A stretch of DNA of 64,000 nucleotides, taken from Glycomyces terrestris. GTDB taxonomy: Bacteria > Actinomycetota > Actinomycetes > Mycobacteriales > Micromonosporaceae. Of the stretch, positions 25,109-34,811 are shown piece after piece; within the stretch, counting starts at the first letter, position 1; the number at the start of each line of letters is the position of its first letter. Location of the stretch: assembly GCF_003933745.1 (NCBI RefSeq), contig NZ_RSEB01000003.1:806001-870000 (forward strand). The letters run 5' to 3'. Made by a program: the position numbers and the translations under genes. Under the pieces are notes generated by a model, which saw only the letters and a list, made by a program, of their open reading frames with translations, did not search any database and was not told the origin of the DNA.

Positions 25109-26542
25109 TCAGACGGCCATGTCGACGAAGCGCGACAGGTGCAGCTGGGCCGCCACGGTGATCGTGTCCGTGGCGCCGTTGCGGTGCTTGGCGACGATGA
25201 AGTCGGCCTCGCCGGCGCGCGGCGACTCCTTGTCGTAGTAGTCCTCGCGGTGCAGGAGGATGACGACGTCGGCGTCCTGCTCCAGCGAGCCGGACTCGCG
25301 GAGGTCGGACAGCTGCGGGCGCTTGTCGGTGCGCTGCTCCGGTCCGCGGTTGAGCTGGGCGACCGCGATCACTGGGCACTGCACCTCCTTCGCGAGGAGC
25401 TTGAGCCCGCGGGAGATCTCGGAGACCTCCTGCTGGCGCGACTCGACCTTCTTCGGCGAGGTCATGAGCTGGAGGTAGTCGACGACGATGAGCTTGAGGT
25501 CGTGGCGCTGCTTCAGGCGCCTGGCCTTGGCCCGGATCTCCATCATCGTCATCGACGCGGTGTCGTCGACGAACAGCGGCGCCTCGGAGATGTCGCCCAT
25601 GCGCTTGGCCAGGCGGGTCCAGTCGTCGTCGGAGAGGTCGCCCGAGCGCAGGACGTGCATCGGGACGCGCGTCTCCGCGCTGAGCAGGCGCATCACGATC
25701 TCGAGCTTGCTCATCTCAAGGGAGAACAGGGCCGCGGCGTGGCGGTGGTGGAGCGAGGCGTGCCGCATGAAGTCCATTGCGGCCGTTGACTTTCCGGCAC
25801 CGGGACGCCCAGCGACGATGATGAGCTGGCCGGCCTGGAGGCCGGACAGCAGCCGGTCGAGGTCGGCGAAGCCGGTGGGGATGCCGGTCATGACGCCCTG
25901 GTTGGCGCCGATCGCCTCGATCTCGTCCATGGCGGGCTGGAGGAGGTCGGACAGGACCGCGAAGTCCTCGCTCTGGCGGTTGTCGGTGACCTCGTAGACG
26001 GCCTGCTGGGCGAGGTCGACGAGGTCGTCGATGTCGCGCCCGCCCTGGCCGCCGCCGTAGCCGTACTGGACGACCTTGGTGCCGGCCTCGATGAGGCGGC
26101 GCAGGATCGCCTTCTCCTTCACGATCTTCGCGTAGTAGCCGGCGTTCGCGGCCGTGGGCACGGCGTTGAGGAGGTCGTGGAGGTAGGGGCCGCCGCCGAT
26201 CTTGGCGAGGTCGCCGGTGTCGGCGAGGGCCGCGGCGATCGTGACGGCGTCGGCGGGCTCGCCGTTGCCGAACTTCTCGATGACGGCGTCGAAGATCATG
26301 CCGTGGGAGGGCTTGTAGAAGTCGCCGGGGCCGAGGACCTCGATGACGTCGGCGATCGCGTCCTTGCTCATGAGCATGCCGCCGAGGACCGACATCTCGG
26401 CCTGGAGGTCCTGGGGCGGGGTGCGCTCGTAGGTGCGGGCGGCGCCGCCGCCGAACGGGTCCTCCGGCGGGGCGTCGAAATAGGACCCGTTCGTGCCGTT
26501 GGCGCGGCGCGAGAAGACGCCGTCAGTCGACACGTCCGTCAT
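25109..26542 (-). CDS. dnaB: Replicative DNA helicase DnaB
   Basis: 477 residues from ATG 26542, which has GAGGGGGTGG about 8 bases upstream; a GTG 7 codons earlier is also possible. The N-terminal DnaB domain begins around RTPPQDLQAEMSVLGGMLMS and the RecA-like motor has Walker A GRPGAGKS, Walker B LKLIVVDYLQLM, and the Arg finger region AQLNRGPEQRTDKRPQLSDL. No intein is present. DnaB is the ring helicase loaded at the origin. Its upstream region carries a phased DnaA-box cluster, so transcription may respond to DnaA. It does not sit in the rplI operon here; a divergent membrane-protein gene lies between. Confidence 0.95.
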   Translation of the reverse strand: MTDVSTDGVFSRRANGTNGSYFDAPPEDPFGGGAARTYERTPPQDLQAEMSVLGGMLMSKDAIADVIEVLGPGDFYKPSHGMIFDAVIEKFGNGEPADAVTIAAALADTGDLAKIGGGPYLHDLLNAVPTAANAGYYAKIVKEKAILRRLIEAGTKVVQYGYGGGQGGRDIDDLVDLAQQAVYEVTDNRQSEDFAVLSDLLQPAMDEIEAIGANQGVMTGIPTGFADLDRLLSGLQAGQLIIVAGRPGAGKSTAAMDFMRHASLHHRHAAALFSLEMSKLEIVMRLLSAETRVPMHVLRSGDLSDDDWTRLAKRMGDISEAPLFVDDTASMTMMEIRAKARRLKQRHDLKLIVVDYLQLMTSPKKVESRQQEVSEISRGLKLLAKEVQCPVIAVAQLNRGPEQRTDKRPQLSDLRESGSLEQDADVVILLHREDYYDKESPRAGEADFIVAKHRNGATDTITVAAQLHLSRFVDMAV

Positions 26543-26653
26543 GCCGTCCACCCCCTCGGTCACCGTGCGTTCATGGAGACAGTACCGCCCGCATACGACA
26601 GAAGGGCGGTGTCAACGACGCTATGTCGCGCCGCGCACGGTTGCAAACGCCCC

Positions 26654-26794
26654 TGTGGACAACCTGTGGACAAGGCTGTGGATAACCTGTGGATAACCGG
26701 GGGCGGGCCTGTGGACAACCTGTGGACAAAGAGGTGAGCGAGGCTCCGTTCATGGTGCGGAGCTGCGGCGACGTCATCCACTGCCTGTGGATGA
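26654..26794. promoter_or_regulatory. Cluster of DnaA boxes between dnaB and a divergent gene
   Basis: TGTGGACAA/TGTGGATAA (complements of the DnaA boxes TTGTCCACA and TTATCCACA) occur at 26654, 26665, 26677, 26688, 26710 and 26721, all in the same orientation, with starts 11-12 bases apart and one vacant 11-base slot at 26699. A near-match TGTGGATGA lies at 26786. The array occupies the promoter region of dnaB. Could be a DnaA-controlled promoter or DnaA-titration site; it is not next to dnaA/dnaN, so it is probably not oriC itself. Confidence 0.75.
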
Positions 26795-26865
26795 AAATCC
26801 GTTCGTGCCAACTTGGCACTAGCATGGGGGGCGACCCCGGCACGGATCAGAAGAGAGACCGGCTC

Positions 26866-27255
26866 ATGACCGCTCCGCAGCGCCCCGAGCGCAGGCCCCG
26901 GCTCGACCCCGAGGGCGACGACCGCCCGGGCGAGCGCGCGTTCACCCCCACGCTGCTCGTGACGCTCGCCTGGTACGCGGTGCCCGCGCTCGTCTACCTC
27001 ACCTGGGTGCTGTCGCAGCCGCCGGTGGACGCGACGTGCGCCGAGACCGGCTGCTCCTTCGCCGACCGCATTGGCGCGGCCGTCTCGGGCGGTTGGGCGT
27101 GGACGCTCTCGGCGCTCACCGCGAGCCTCCTCGTGGCCGTCCTGCTGCGCCTCCCGCGCGCGGGATGGCGCGCCGGCGTGGCGGGGTCGGCCGCGGCGAT
27201 CCTGGGGGCGGGCCTGGTGACGGTGATCCTGCGGACGGCCGGCTGGGTGATCTGA
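26866..27255 (+). CDS. Small three-helix membrane protein
   Basis: 129 residues from ATG 26866, with AGAGAG a few bases before. A charged N-terminus precedes three helices: LLVTLAWYAVPALVYLTWVL, WAWTLSALTASLLVAVLLRL and GVAGSAAAILGAGLVTVIL. A Cys pair (CAETGC) lies in the loop between helices 1 and 2. The position, between dnaB and the S6/SSB/S18/L9 operon, suggests a conserved neighbour, but I recognise no family. Confidence 0.65.
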   Translation: MTAPQRPERRPRLDPEGDDRPGERAFTPTLLVTLAWYAVPALVYLTWVLSQPPVDATCAETGCSFADRIGAAVSGGWAWTLSALTASLLVAVLLRLPRAGWRAGVAGSAAAILGAGLVTVILRTAGWVI

Positions 27256-27525
27256 GCGGCTGGACTGGCCGGGACGGGCCGCCGGCGCGGCGCCGCCGCG
27301 CGGCGGCCGTACGGGCGGCCCCGGGTACCCGCCCGAACCCACCTTCACCACAACCGGTGAAAAGACCAAGGAGTCGAAAAGCACCAACCTCCCACACGGG
27401 GGCGACGGCGGTGGTCGGGTGTGGAAGGGGCAGGGCGGCAAGGGGTTCGAACACGAGTGGGCAAAGCGGGGCGAAACCGGCGAGTCGGGCGCGACGGGTT
27501 CACTCGAAGGTGTGGACGGACATGA

Positions 27526-27560
27526 CGAAGGCCCGCGACCGGGGAGGTCGCGGGCCTTCG
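27526..27560 (-). terminator. Terminator of the rpsF-ssb-rpsR-rplI operon
   Basis: Perfect 15-bp arms at 27526-27540 and 27546-27560 (GAAGGCCCGCGACC core) around GGGGA lie 11 bases downstream of the rplI stop. No U-run follows. Confidence 0.8.
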
Positions 27561-27571
27561 ACGTGCCGTGC

Positions 27572-28033
27572 CTACTTCTTGCGGCGCTTGGCCGGGGTGA
27601 CCTGGAGCTTGAACTTCGCGGTCACCTCCGGGTGCAGCTTGACCGTGACGTCGTAGGTGCCGACCGACTTGATGGTCGAGGCGAGCTCGACGCGGCGGCG
27701 GTCGATCTTCGGGCCGCCGGCCTCGTCGACGGCCTTGACGATGTCGGCCGCGGTGATGGAGCCGAACAGGCGGTCGCCGTCGCCGGTGCGGGCGACGATG
27801 TGGGCGTCCGTCTGCTTCAGCTGGTCCGCCACCGAGCGGGCCTTGTCGAGGTCGTGGATCTGGCGGGAGGCACGCGCGCGCTGGATCGCGTCGACCTCCT
27901 TCTGACCGCCCTTGGTCCACGCGATCGCGAGGCCCTGCGGCAGCAGGTAGTTCCGGCCGTAGCCGGGCTTGACCTCGACGACGTCGCCGGCCGAACCGAG
28001 GTTGGGCACCTCATGAGTCAGGATGATCTTCAT
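27572..28033 (-). CDS. rplI: 50S ribosomal protein L9
   Basis: 153 residues, normal for L9. The N-terminal rRNA-binding motif MKIILTHEVPNLGSAGDVVE and GYGRNYLLPQGLA are diagnostic; the C-terminal domain follows the long helix, with GDGDRLFGSITAADI. GGAAGGAG precedes the ATG. It is the last gene of rpsF-ssb-rpsR-rplI, 14 bases after rpsR, and is followed by a strong hairpin. Confidence 0.97.
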   Translation of the reverse strand: MKIILTHEVPNLGSAGDVVEVKPGYGRNYLLPQGLAIAWTKGGQKEVDAIQRARASRQIHDLDKARSVADQLKQTDAHIVARTGDGDRLFGSITAADIVKAVDEAGGPKIDRRRVELASTIKSVGTYDVTVKLHPEVTAKFKLQVTPAKRRKK

Positions 28034-28047
28034 GTTGCGCTCCTTCC

Positions 28048-28293
28048 TTAGCGGGTCTGGCTGGTGTACGGGAGCAGGGCCATCTCGCGGGCGTTCTTGA
28101 CGGCCGCGGCGATCTGGCGCTGCTGCTGGGTGGTCACGCCGGTCACACGGCGGGCACGGATCTTGCCGCGGTCGGAGATGAACTTCCGCAGCAGCGCCGT
28201 GTCCTTGTAGTCGACGTAGGTGATGCCCTCTTTTTCAAGCGGGTTGGGCTTCTTCTTCGGCTTCCGCAGGGGAGCCGATTTCGGGTTCGCCAT
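28048..28293 (-). CDS. rpsR: 30S ribosomal protein S18
   Basis: 81 residues with the S18 core [40 protein letters not shown] and [15 protein letters not shown]. It binds S6 on the 30S platform. Only one copy in this window; no zinc-binding cysteines, so it is a zinc-independent form. Third gene of the operon. Confidence 0.96.
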   Translation of the reverse strand: MANPKSAPLRKPKKKPNPLEKEGITYVDYKDTALLRKFISDRGKIRARRVTGVTTQQQRQIAAAVKNAREMALLPYTSQTR

Positions 28294-28355
28294 GAGTTGT
28301 CTTGCCTCTTACTCGAGATCGTGTTCCGGATGCCGCCGGCGAGGGCGGGCTCCGG

Positions 28356-28871
28356 TTAGAACGGCGGGTCCTCGTCGAAGCCGCCGGATCCGGCGCCGCC
28401 GCCGGCCGGGGCTGCCGAGGCCCAAGGGTCGTCGGGCATCGAACCGCCGGCGCCGGCACCGCCGCCGCCCCCGAAGGAGCGACCGCCGCCGCCTCCGCCG
28501 CCGGACGAGCCGGACCGGTTGAGCTTCGCGGTGGAGAACCGCAGCGCGGGGCCCACTTCCTCGACGTCGAGCTCGAACACAGTGCGCTTCTCGCCCTCGC
28601 GGGTCTCGTAGCTGCGCTGCTTGAGCCGGCCCTGCACGATCACGCGGGTACCGCGTGAAAGCGACTCGGCGACGTTCTCGGCGTACTGGCGCCAGACGCT
28701 GCAGGTGAGGAACAGGGCCTCACCGTCCTTCCACTGGTTCGACTCGCGGTCGAACGTGCGCGGGGTCGATGCGATACGGAACTTCGCGACGGCGGCACCG
28801 GACGGCGTGTAACGCAGCTCGGGGTCGTCGACGAGGTTGCCGATAACCGTGATGACTGTCTCTCCTGCCAT
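28356..28871 (-). CDS. ssb: Single-stranded DNA-binding protein
   Basis: 171 residues. The OB fold begins [20 protein letters not shown] and includes [18 protein letters not shown] and [18 protein letters not shown] glycine-rich linker follows, ending in the conserved acidic tip DEDPPF that recruits repair and replication proteins. Second in the ribosomal operon, the standard bacterial layout; length matches the main replicative SSB of actinobacteria. Confidence 0.97.
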   Translation of the reverse strand: MAGETVITVIGNLVDDPELRYTPSGAAVAKFRIASTPRTFDRESNQWKDGEALFLTCSVWRQYAENVAESLSRGTRVIVQGRLKQRSYETREGEKRTVFELDVEEVGPALRFSTAKLNRSGSSGGGGGGGRSFGGGGGAGAGGSMPDDPWASAAPAGGGAGSGGFDEDPPF

Positions 28872-28910
28872 GACCTATCTCCTTGACGGTCTCGCAGTTG
28901 CAGGGTCGGG

Positions 28911-29201
28911 TTACCGAAGCTCCGGTCGCAGCACCTTGGTCCGCAGCACCGACTCGTTGAGCCGCAGCTGGCGGTCCATCTCAGCGACGGGACCGGGCTC
29001 GGACTGCAGGTCGACGACGGCGTAGACGCCCTCGTTGCTCTTGTTGATCTCGTATGCCAGACGGCGACGGCCCCAGACGTCGATCTTGTCGACGGCCCCT
29101 CCGGCGTCCTTGACGCCCTTGAGGAACTTCTCCAGCGTCGGGCCGACCTGTGCCTCCTCGATGTTCGGTTCGAGGATCACCATGAGTTCATAGTGACGCA
29201 A
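28911..29201 (-). CDS. rpsF: 30S ribosomal protein S6
   Basis: 96 residues if translation begins at TTG 29201, which is preceded by AGGAGGTGG at a good distance; no ATG or GTG fits better and the resulting N-terminus, (M)[12 protein letters not shown], is canonical. An in-frame internal ATG would remove the first conserved strand. The rest ([32 protein letters not shown]) matches S6. First gene of the operon with ssb, rpsR and rplI. Confidence 0.95.
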   Translation of the reverse strand: MRHYELMVILEPNIEEAQVGPTLEKFLKGVKDAGGAVDKIDVWGRRRLAYEINKSNEGVYAVVDLQSEPGPVAEMDRQLRLNESVLRTKVLRPELR

Positions 29202-29463
29202 GATCGATCCACCTCCTTCGGTCTCAATCGGCTGCGGTCTCTCCGCAGCAGGAGGAATCACTTGCGCGCTGCCCAGTGGGCAACCTGGCAATCGTACCTG
29301 CTTACAGGCGGTGCGGCCGGGGCCGCTCCGCCTGGGTGTGACGCTACCTGCCGGGTGCGACAGCCCGCAGCCCGACACCGCACCGAAACGGCGCCCGCGT
29401 CCCGTTCGCGGCGGGCCCGCGCCGCGCCCGGACCGCGCAGGCGGCCGCGCTAAGTTTGAACGC

Positions 29464-31125
<1,662 letters not shown>

Positions 31126-31166
31126 CAGCGCCACGTAGCACCGTCACGCAGCGGCGCCGCCGCCGC

Positions 31167-31200
31167 AGCGGCCGCCGACCCCTGGAGGTCGGCGGCCGCT
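31167..31200 (+). terminator. Terminator of the fumarase gene
   Basis: Perfect 14-bp arms at 31167-31180 and 31187-31200 (AGCGGCCGCCGACC and its complement) around CCTGGA; TCCTGTTG follows. It lies 42 bases after the fumarase stop. Confidence 0.8.
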
Positions 31201-31442
31201 CCTGTTGCGCCCGTTGCCATGCGAGCACTTTGCGGCGCCTCACAACGGTTGTCCGGTTCGGTGCGGACGGCCATTTCTCCGCGCCGCACGGCGCATTCCG
31301 CGGACCGCCCGTGTCGGCCATGTGCGGATTCGGCCCGGTTCGTACGGCGCCGGAACGCCTGCAAGCCAGGCGAAACCGCGCATCCGTGCGATTTCCGGCG
31401 TCCCATGCAAGGTCCTTTCCGGAGTTACGATCAGCTCCCCCC

Positions 31443-31454
31443 TACCGATCGGTA
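31443..31454. promoter_or_regulatory. Perfect palindrome TACCGATCGGTA upstream of the MHYT gene
   Basis: A 12-bp perfect palindrome with C-runs on both sides, 17 bases before the MHYT start codon, so it overlaps the promoter or leader. The shape resembles TetR-family operators. The regulator is not identified. Confidence 0.4.
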
Positions 31455-31470
31455 CCCCCTCGGAAGCACG

Positions 31471-32274
31471 ATGATCGAACACTTCTCCCACGGGTACGCG
31501 ACCCTTCCCGTCGCGTTCCTCGTCTCGATGACCGGCTCGGCCCTCGGCCTCCTCCTCGCGAAGCACGCCCGCCGCCACGCCCGGCCCGCCCGCCGCGCGC
31601 TGTGGCTCCTGCTCGCCGCGTTCGCCATCGGCGGCACCGGCATCTGGGTCATGCACTTCGTCGCGATGCTCGGCTTCGCCGTCCGCGACGCGCGCCTCCT
31701 CTACGACCCCTGGACGACCGCGCTCAGCGCCCTGATCGCCGTCGCCGTCGTCGCCTGCGGCCTCTTCGCGATCGGCCTGGGCCGCTACTCGCCGGCCCGG
31801 CTCGCGGCCGCCGGGACGCTCACCGGCCTCGGCGTGGCCGCCATGCACTACACCGGCATGGCCGCCGTCAGCGCCGACGTCGACCTCGCCTACGGCCGCG
31901 GGTCCGTGGCCGCCTCCGTCGCGATCGCGATCGCCGCCGCGACCACCGCGCTGTGGCTCTCGTGGCGGCTCCAGCGCGCCTCCACGATGTGGCTGGCCGC
32001 GGCCGTCATGGCGCTCGCGGTGAACCTCATGCACTACACCGCGATGTTCGGCGTCCGCACCGACGGCGCCGCCGCGGCCGAGCCGAGCGGCGTCGAGGCC
32101 GCCGACCTGGTCTTCCCGATGGCGACCCTCACCGCGGTCGTGCTGCTGTTCCTCGTCTTCACCGTCGTCATGGTCCCCACCGACGAGGAGCTGCGCGCCG
32201 ACGAGCACCTCTCGACCCTCCAGCGCCGCACCACCGACCGGCCCGTCGCGGGCCGCAAGCCGCCCCGCTACTGA
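31471..32274 (+). CDS. MHYT-domain membrane sensor, no output domain
   Basis: 267 residues from ATG 31471. Seven hydrophobic segments with the three characteristic motifs: GIWVMHFVAML, GVAAMHYTGMAAV and NLMHYTAMFG. The conserved His/Met residues are thought to bind copper or another ligand in a membrane sensor (MHYT family). Most MHYT proteins carry GGDEF/EAL or kinase domains; here the chain ends ~40 residues after helix 7 (a cytosolic tail with ERRTTDRP-like charged sequence), so signalling would need a partner. Single-gene unit. Confidence 0.85.
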   Translation: MIEHFSHGYATLPVAFLVSMTGSALGLLLAKHARRHARPARRALWLLLAAFAIGGTGIWVMHFVAMLGFAVRDARLLYDPWTTALSALIAVAVVACGLFAIGLGRYSPARLAAAGTLTGLGVAAMHYTGMAAVSADVDLAYGRGSVAASVAIAIAAATTALWLSWRLQRASTMWLAAAVMALAVNLMHYTAMFGVRTDGAAAAEPSGVEAADLVFPMATLTAVVLLFLVFTVVMVPTDEELRADEHLSTLQRRTTDRPVAGRKPPRY

Positions 32275-32291
32275 CCCACCGCGGACGCGAG

Positions 32292-32322
32292 GACCGGCCC
32301 CGCTCGACGAGCGGGGCCGGTC
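32292..32322. terminator. Bidirectional terminator
   Basis: Perfect 14-bp arms GACCGGCCCCGCTC (32292-32305) and its complement (32309-32322) around GAC, between the convergent MHYT and chitinase genes. Confidence 0.85.
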
Positions 32323-32344
32323 CTGCCGCGGGAGGGGGAGCGGA

Positions 32345-33520
32345 TCAGCCGCCGACGGTGTTCGCGAAGTGGTAGCCGTTCGTGCGGTCCCAGTTGATCG
32401 ACCAGGTCATGGCCCCGCCGATCCCCGGGTAGGCCTGCGACGGGACGAAGTCGCCGCATCGCTGGCGCGTCTCCAGGCAGGTGATCGCGTCGTTGACCAT
32501 CGTCGGGTTCACGTAGCCCGAGCCCGCGGCGCTCGGCACGGCCGGGAGGCCGAGGCCGACCTGGCTCGGGGCGAGCCCGGCCTGGAGCTGGATGCACGCC
32601 TGGGCGGTGAGGAAGTCGATGTCGCCCTGGGCGTACACCTTCCCGTCGCAGCCGAGCATCGTGCCGGAGTTGTAGTACTGCATGTTGACGATGGTGAGGA
32701 GGTCCTTGGTGTTCACGGCGAGCCGGTAGTACCCGGCCGAGGTGGACTGGAAGTCGATCGTCTGCGGCGCCATCGTGTAGGTGAAGCCGGGCCGCCGCGA
32801 GTCGATGGAGCGGAGCGCGGTCTCGATCGCGCCGGCGTCGATGCCGTGCTCGAGGTCGATGTCGACGCCGTCGAAGCCGAACTCGGTCATGAGGGCGACC
32901 ACGGAGTCCGCGAACGCCGCCGAGGTGGCCGCGCTGTTGATCGTGACGTTCCCGCGCTCGCCGCCGACCGAGACGACGACCTTGCGGCCCTGGGCCTGGA
33001 TCGCGTCGATGTCGGCCTTGAACTCGGCCTCGGTGTACCCGGCGTTCGTGAGGCTGGAGTCGAGGGCGAAGTCGACCTGGCCGGGCGTGGCGGTGGACTC
33101 GGCGAAGGCCACGGCGATGATGTCGTACGTCGCGGGGACGGCGCTCAGCTCCATGACGCCGGAGCCGTTGTCGAAGTTGTGCCAGTAGCCGGTGAGGTGG
33201 TTGCCGCCCTGGCCGGGGCCGCCGGTCGGCTCCTCGCTGGTGGGCGGCTCGGCGCCGTCGCAGGCGCCGAGGTCCTCCCAGACGCCCCACTGGCCGGTGG
33301 TGCCGGGGGTCTCGCCGGTGGTCCACCACTTGGCGCGGTACTCGCGGTCCTGGTGGCTGACGCGGTCGCCGCCGACGTACACGGCGCTGGACCGCCAGGG
33401 CGCGCCTTCGCAGGCGGCGACGGCCGAGGCGCTCCCGGCGAAGGCGACCGGGATCGCGGCGGCGCCCGCCGCGGCGAGGGTGGCGGCGGCGATGACCGCC
33501 GCGGTGCGTAGGCGTCGCAA
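32345..33520 (-). CDS. Secreted chitinase, GH18 with CBM5/12
   Basis: 391 residues from TTG 33520, with GGAGG only about 4 bases before it. A Sec signal (RTAAVIAAATLAAAGAAAIP) precedes a chitin-binding module, about residues 36-88, with the pattern VYVGGDRVSHQDREYRAKWW. A short Pro/Gly/Thr linker leads into a GH18 catalytic domain: LTGYWHNF, KVVVSVGG and the active-site motif DGVDIDLEH with Glu224 as acid. The closest type is family 18 class III-like chitinase of actinobacteria. Secreted; degrades chitin. The AT-rich leader contains a probable operator. Confidence 0.9.
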   Translation of the reverse strand: MRRLRTAAVIAAATLAAAGAAAIPVAFAGSASAVAACEGAPWRSSAVYVGGDRVSHQDREYRAKWWTTGETPGTTGQWGVWEDLGACDGAEPPTSEEPTGGPGQGGNHLTGYWHNFDNGSGVMELSAVPATYDIIAVAFAESTATPGQVDFALDSSLTNAGYTEAEFKADIDAIQAQGRKVVVSVGGERGNVTINSAATSAAFADSVVALMTEFGFDGVDIDLEHGIDAGAIETALRSIDSRRPGFTYTMAPQTIDFQSTSAGYYRLAVNTKDLLTIVNMQYYNSGTMLGCDGKVYAQGDIDFLTAQACIQLQAGLAPSQVGLGLPAVPSAAGSGYVNPTMVNDAITCLETRQRCGDFVPSQAYPGIGGAMTWSINWDRTNGYHFANTVGG

Positions 33521-33533
33521 GGGACCTCCATAT

Positions 33534-33551
33534 ATTTAAAGATTCCTAAAT
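33534..33551. promoter_or_regulatory. Imperfect palindrome in the chitinase leader
   Basis: On the plus strand ATTTAAAGATTCCTAAAT is a near-palindrome with arms ATTTA/TAAAT. On the minus strand it reads TTTAGGAATCTTTAAA, close to the TAGGAAA-TTTCCTA-type sites known before many actinobacterial polysaccharidase genes, where ROK-family repressors bind. Just upstream of the chitinase start. Confidence 0.4.
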
Positions 33552-33690
33552 GTATCTCCTTCATCGTGTCGGCCGGCGCGGCCGTTGTCAAGGGCCCGGC
33601 CCGCAGAAAAATCCGACTCGCCCGGATTGCGGGCCGCTTCCGCAAGCCCCGCAACCGAACGAGTCGGACTCCTTACCGTTCGCCGTGCGC

Positions 33691-34089
33691 CTACGCCGCC
33701 CCGCGCCCCCGCCGCTCCTCGCGGGCCCCGCCGCGCAGCCGCCGCTCGCGCTTCCCGCGCGCGAGCTCGGTCTCCAGGGCCCCGAGCGGCCCGGCGAACG
33801 CGTCCTCGAAGCGCGCCAGCCACGCCCGCACCGCCGCGAGCCCGGCCTCGTCGACGGCGTAGATCCGCCGCGTCCCCTCCGCCCGCACCGACACCAGGCC
33901 GGCCTCCCGGAGCGCCTTGAGGTGCTGGGAGACCGCCGGCTGCGAGAGGCCGCCGCGCCCCCGGCCGCCCGCGGGCAGCTCCTTCAGGATCGCGGACACC
34001 GTGCCGGCGGACGCCTCGCCCTCGGCGAGGAGCTCCATGATCCGGCGGCGCACCGGGTCGCCGAGCGCGTCGAAGACGGCGTCGCTCAC
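33691..34089 (-). CDS. ArsR-family transcriptional regulator
   Basis: 132 residues from ATG 34089, which overlaps the stop of the upstream SRPBCC gene (ATGA). The winged HTH is canonical: AVFDALGDPVRRRIMELLAE at the N-terminus and GLSQPAVSQHLKALREAGLV as the recognition part. The C-terminal tail is Arg-rich. No metal-binding CxC motif is seen, so it is likely a non-metal ArsR. With its partner it should repress the operon via the palindrome at 34755. Confidence 0.88.
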   Translation of the reverse strand: MSDAVFDALGDPVRRRIMELLAEGEASAGTVSAILKELPAGGRGRGGLSQPAVSQHLKALREAGLVSVRAEGTRRIYAVDEAGLAAVRAWLARFEDAFAGPLGALETELARGKRERRLRGGAREERRGRGAA

Positions 34090-34742
34090 GCCTCCGGCTC
34101 CTCCGGCGGCGCGACGGTGTAGAACGCCACGACCGCTTCGAGGGCCGCGTCGGCCGCCGCCGGGTCATCGCCGGCCGCGACCGCGGCCTTCGCCCAGTCG
34201 CCGCCGGTGGCGCGCGCGAACTCGATCCCGCCCGGGCCGGTCATCCACGCCTCGAACTCCGCGCCGTCGAGCGGCGTCCCGGTCTCGAGGTAGACGCCGA
34301 GGCCGTACAGGCTGCCGTCCCAGCCGATGCCGACCGCGCCCGGCCCGTACTGGCGCCACATCTCCGGGTCGACCGGCGCCTCGTGCACGAGCTCGAGGAC
34401 GGTCCCGCCCTCGGCCTTGCTCAGGTTCACCTCCAGCCACGACACCTGGCCGCCGAACTCCCAGGTCACCGCCAGGGAGTCGGGGGCGTCGCAGCGCTCG
34501 ACGAGCCCGCCGGCGTTGCCGTCGAACTGGTACCGGCCGCCGACCTCGAGGTCGCCGGCCACCGGCAGGAACCAGCGCGGCAGCCGCTCGGCGCTGGTGA
34601 GCGCGTCCCACACGTCGGCCTGGTCGGCGCGGTAGCGGCGGCGCGCGACGAGCACCTTCGTCGCGGCGCCCCCGCGCTCGCCGGAGCGGATCTCGCGGGC
34701 CACCAGTCCGGCGGCCTCGATCGGGTTCTGAGGATCGGGCAT
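34086..34742 (-). CDS. SRPBCC/AHSA1-type protein
   Basis: 218 residues from ATG 34742. It is an SRPBCC (AHSA1, activator-of-Hsp90-like) fold: VARRRYRADQADVWDALTSA, RLPRWFLPVAGDLEVGGRYQ, and VTWEFGGQVSWLEVNLSKA. First gene of a two-gene operon with the ArsR regulator; this AHSA1-ArsR pairing is common in actinobacteria and the AHSA1 partner is thought to bind a hydrophobic ligand. Ligand unknown. Confidence 0.85.
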   Translation of the reverse strand: MPDPQNPIEAAGLVAREIRSGERGGAATKVLVARRRYRADQADVWDALTSAERLPRWFLPVAGDLEVGGRYQFDGNAGGLVERCDAPDSLAVTWEFGGQVSWLEVNLSKAEGGTVLELVHEAPVDPEMWRQYGPGAVGIGWDGSLYGLGVYLETGTPLDGAEFEAWMTGPGGIEFARATGGDWAKAAVAAGDDPAAADAALEAVVAFYTVAPPEEPEA

Positions 34743-34754
34743 GTCGCCTCCTTG

Positions 34755-34772
34755 TATAAGTTGCTACTTATA
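34755..34772. promoter_or_regulatory. Palindromic operator before the AHSA1-ArsR operon
   Basis: TATAAGT (34755-34761) and ACTTATA (34766-34772) flank TGCT: a perfect 7-bp inverted repeat, AT-rich, 13 bases upstream of the AHSA1 ATG. The site covers the promoter -10 region. Autorepression by the ArsR protein is the straightforward reading. Confidence 0.65.
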
Positions 34773-34811
34773 TTAGGGGGAGGCGGCGCGCCCGTCAACG
34801 GAACGCCGGAA

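Noticed and set aside
26640-26800. Chromosomal origin oriC
   Set aside because: DnaA boxes are present, but dnaA and dnaN are not adjacent and the boxes lie on the dnaB promoter; called a regulatory cluster instead.
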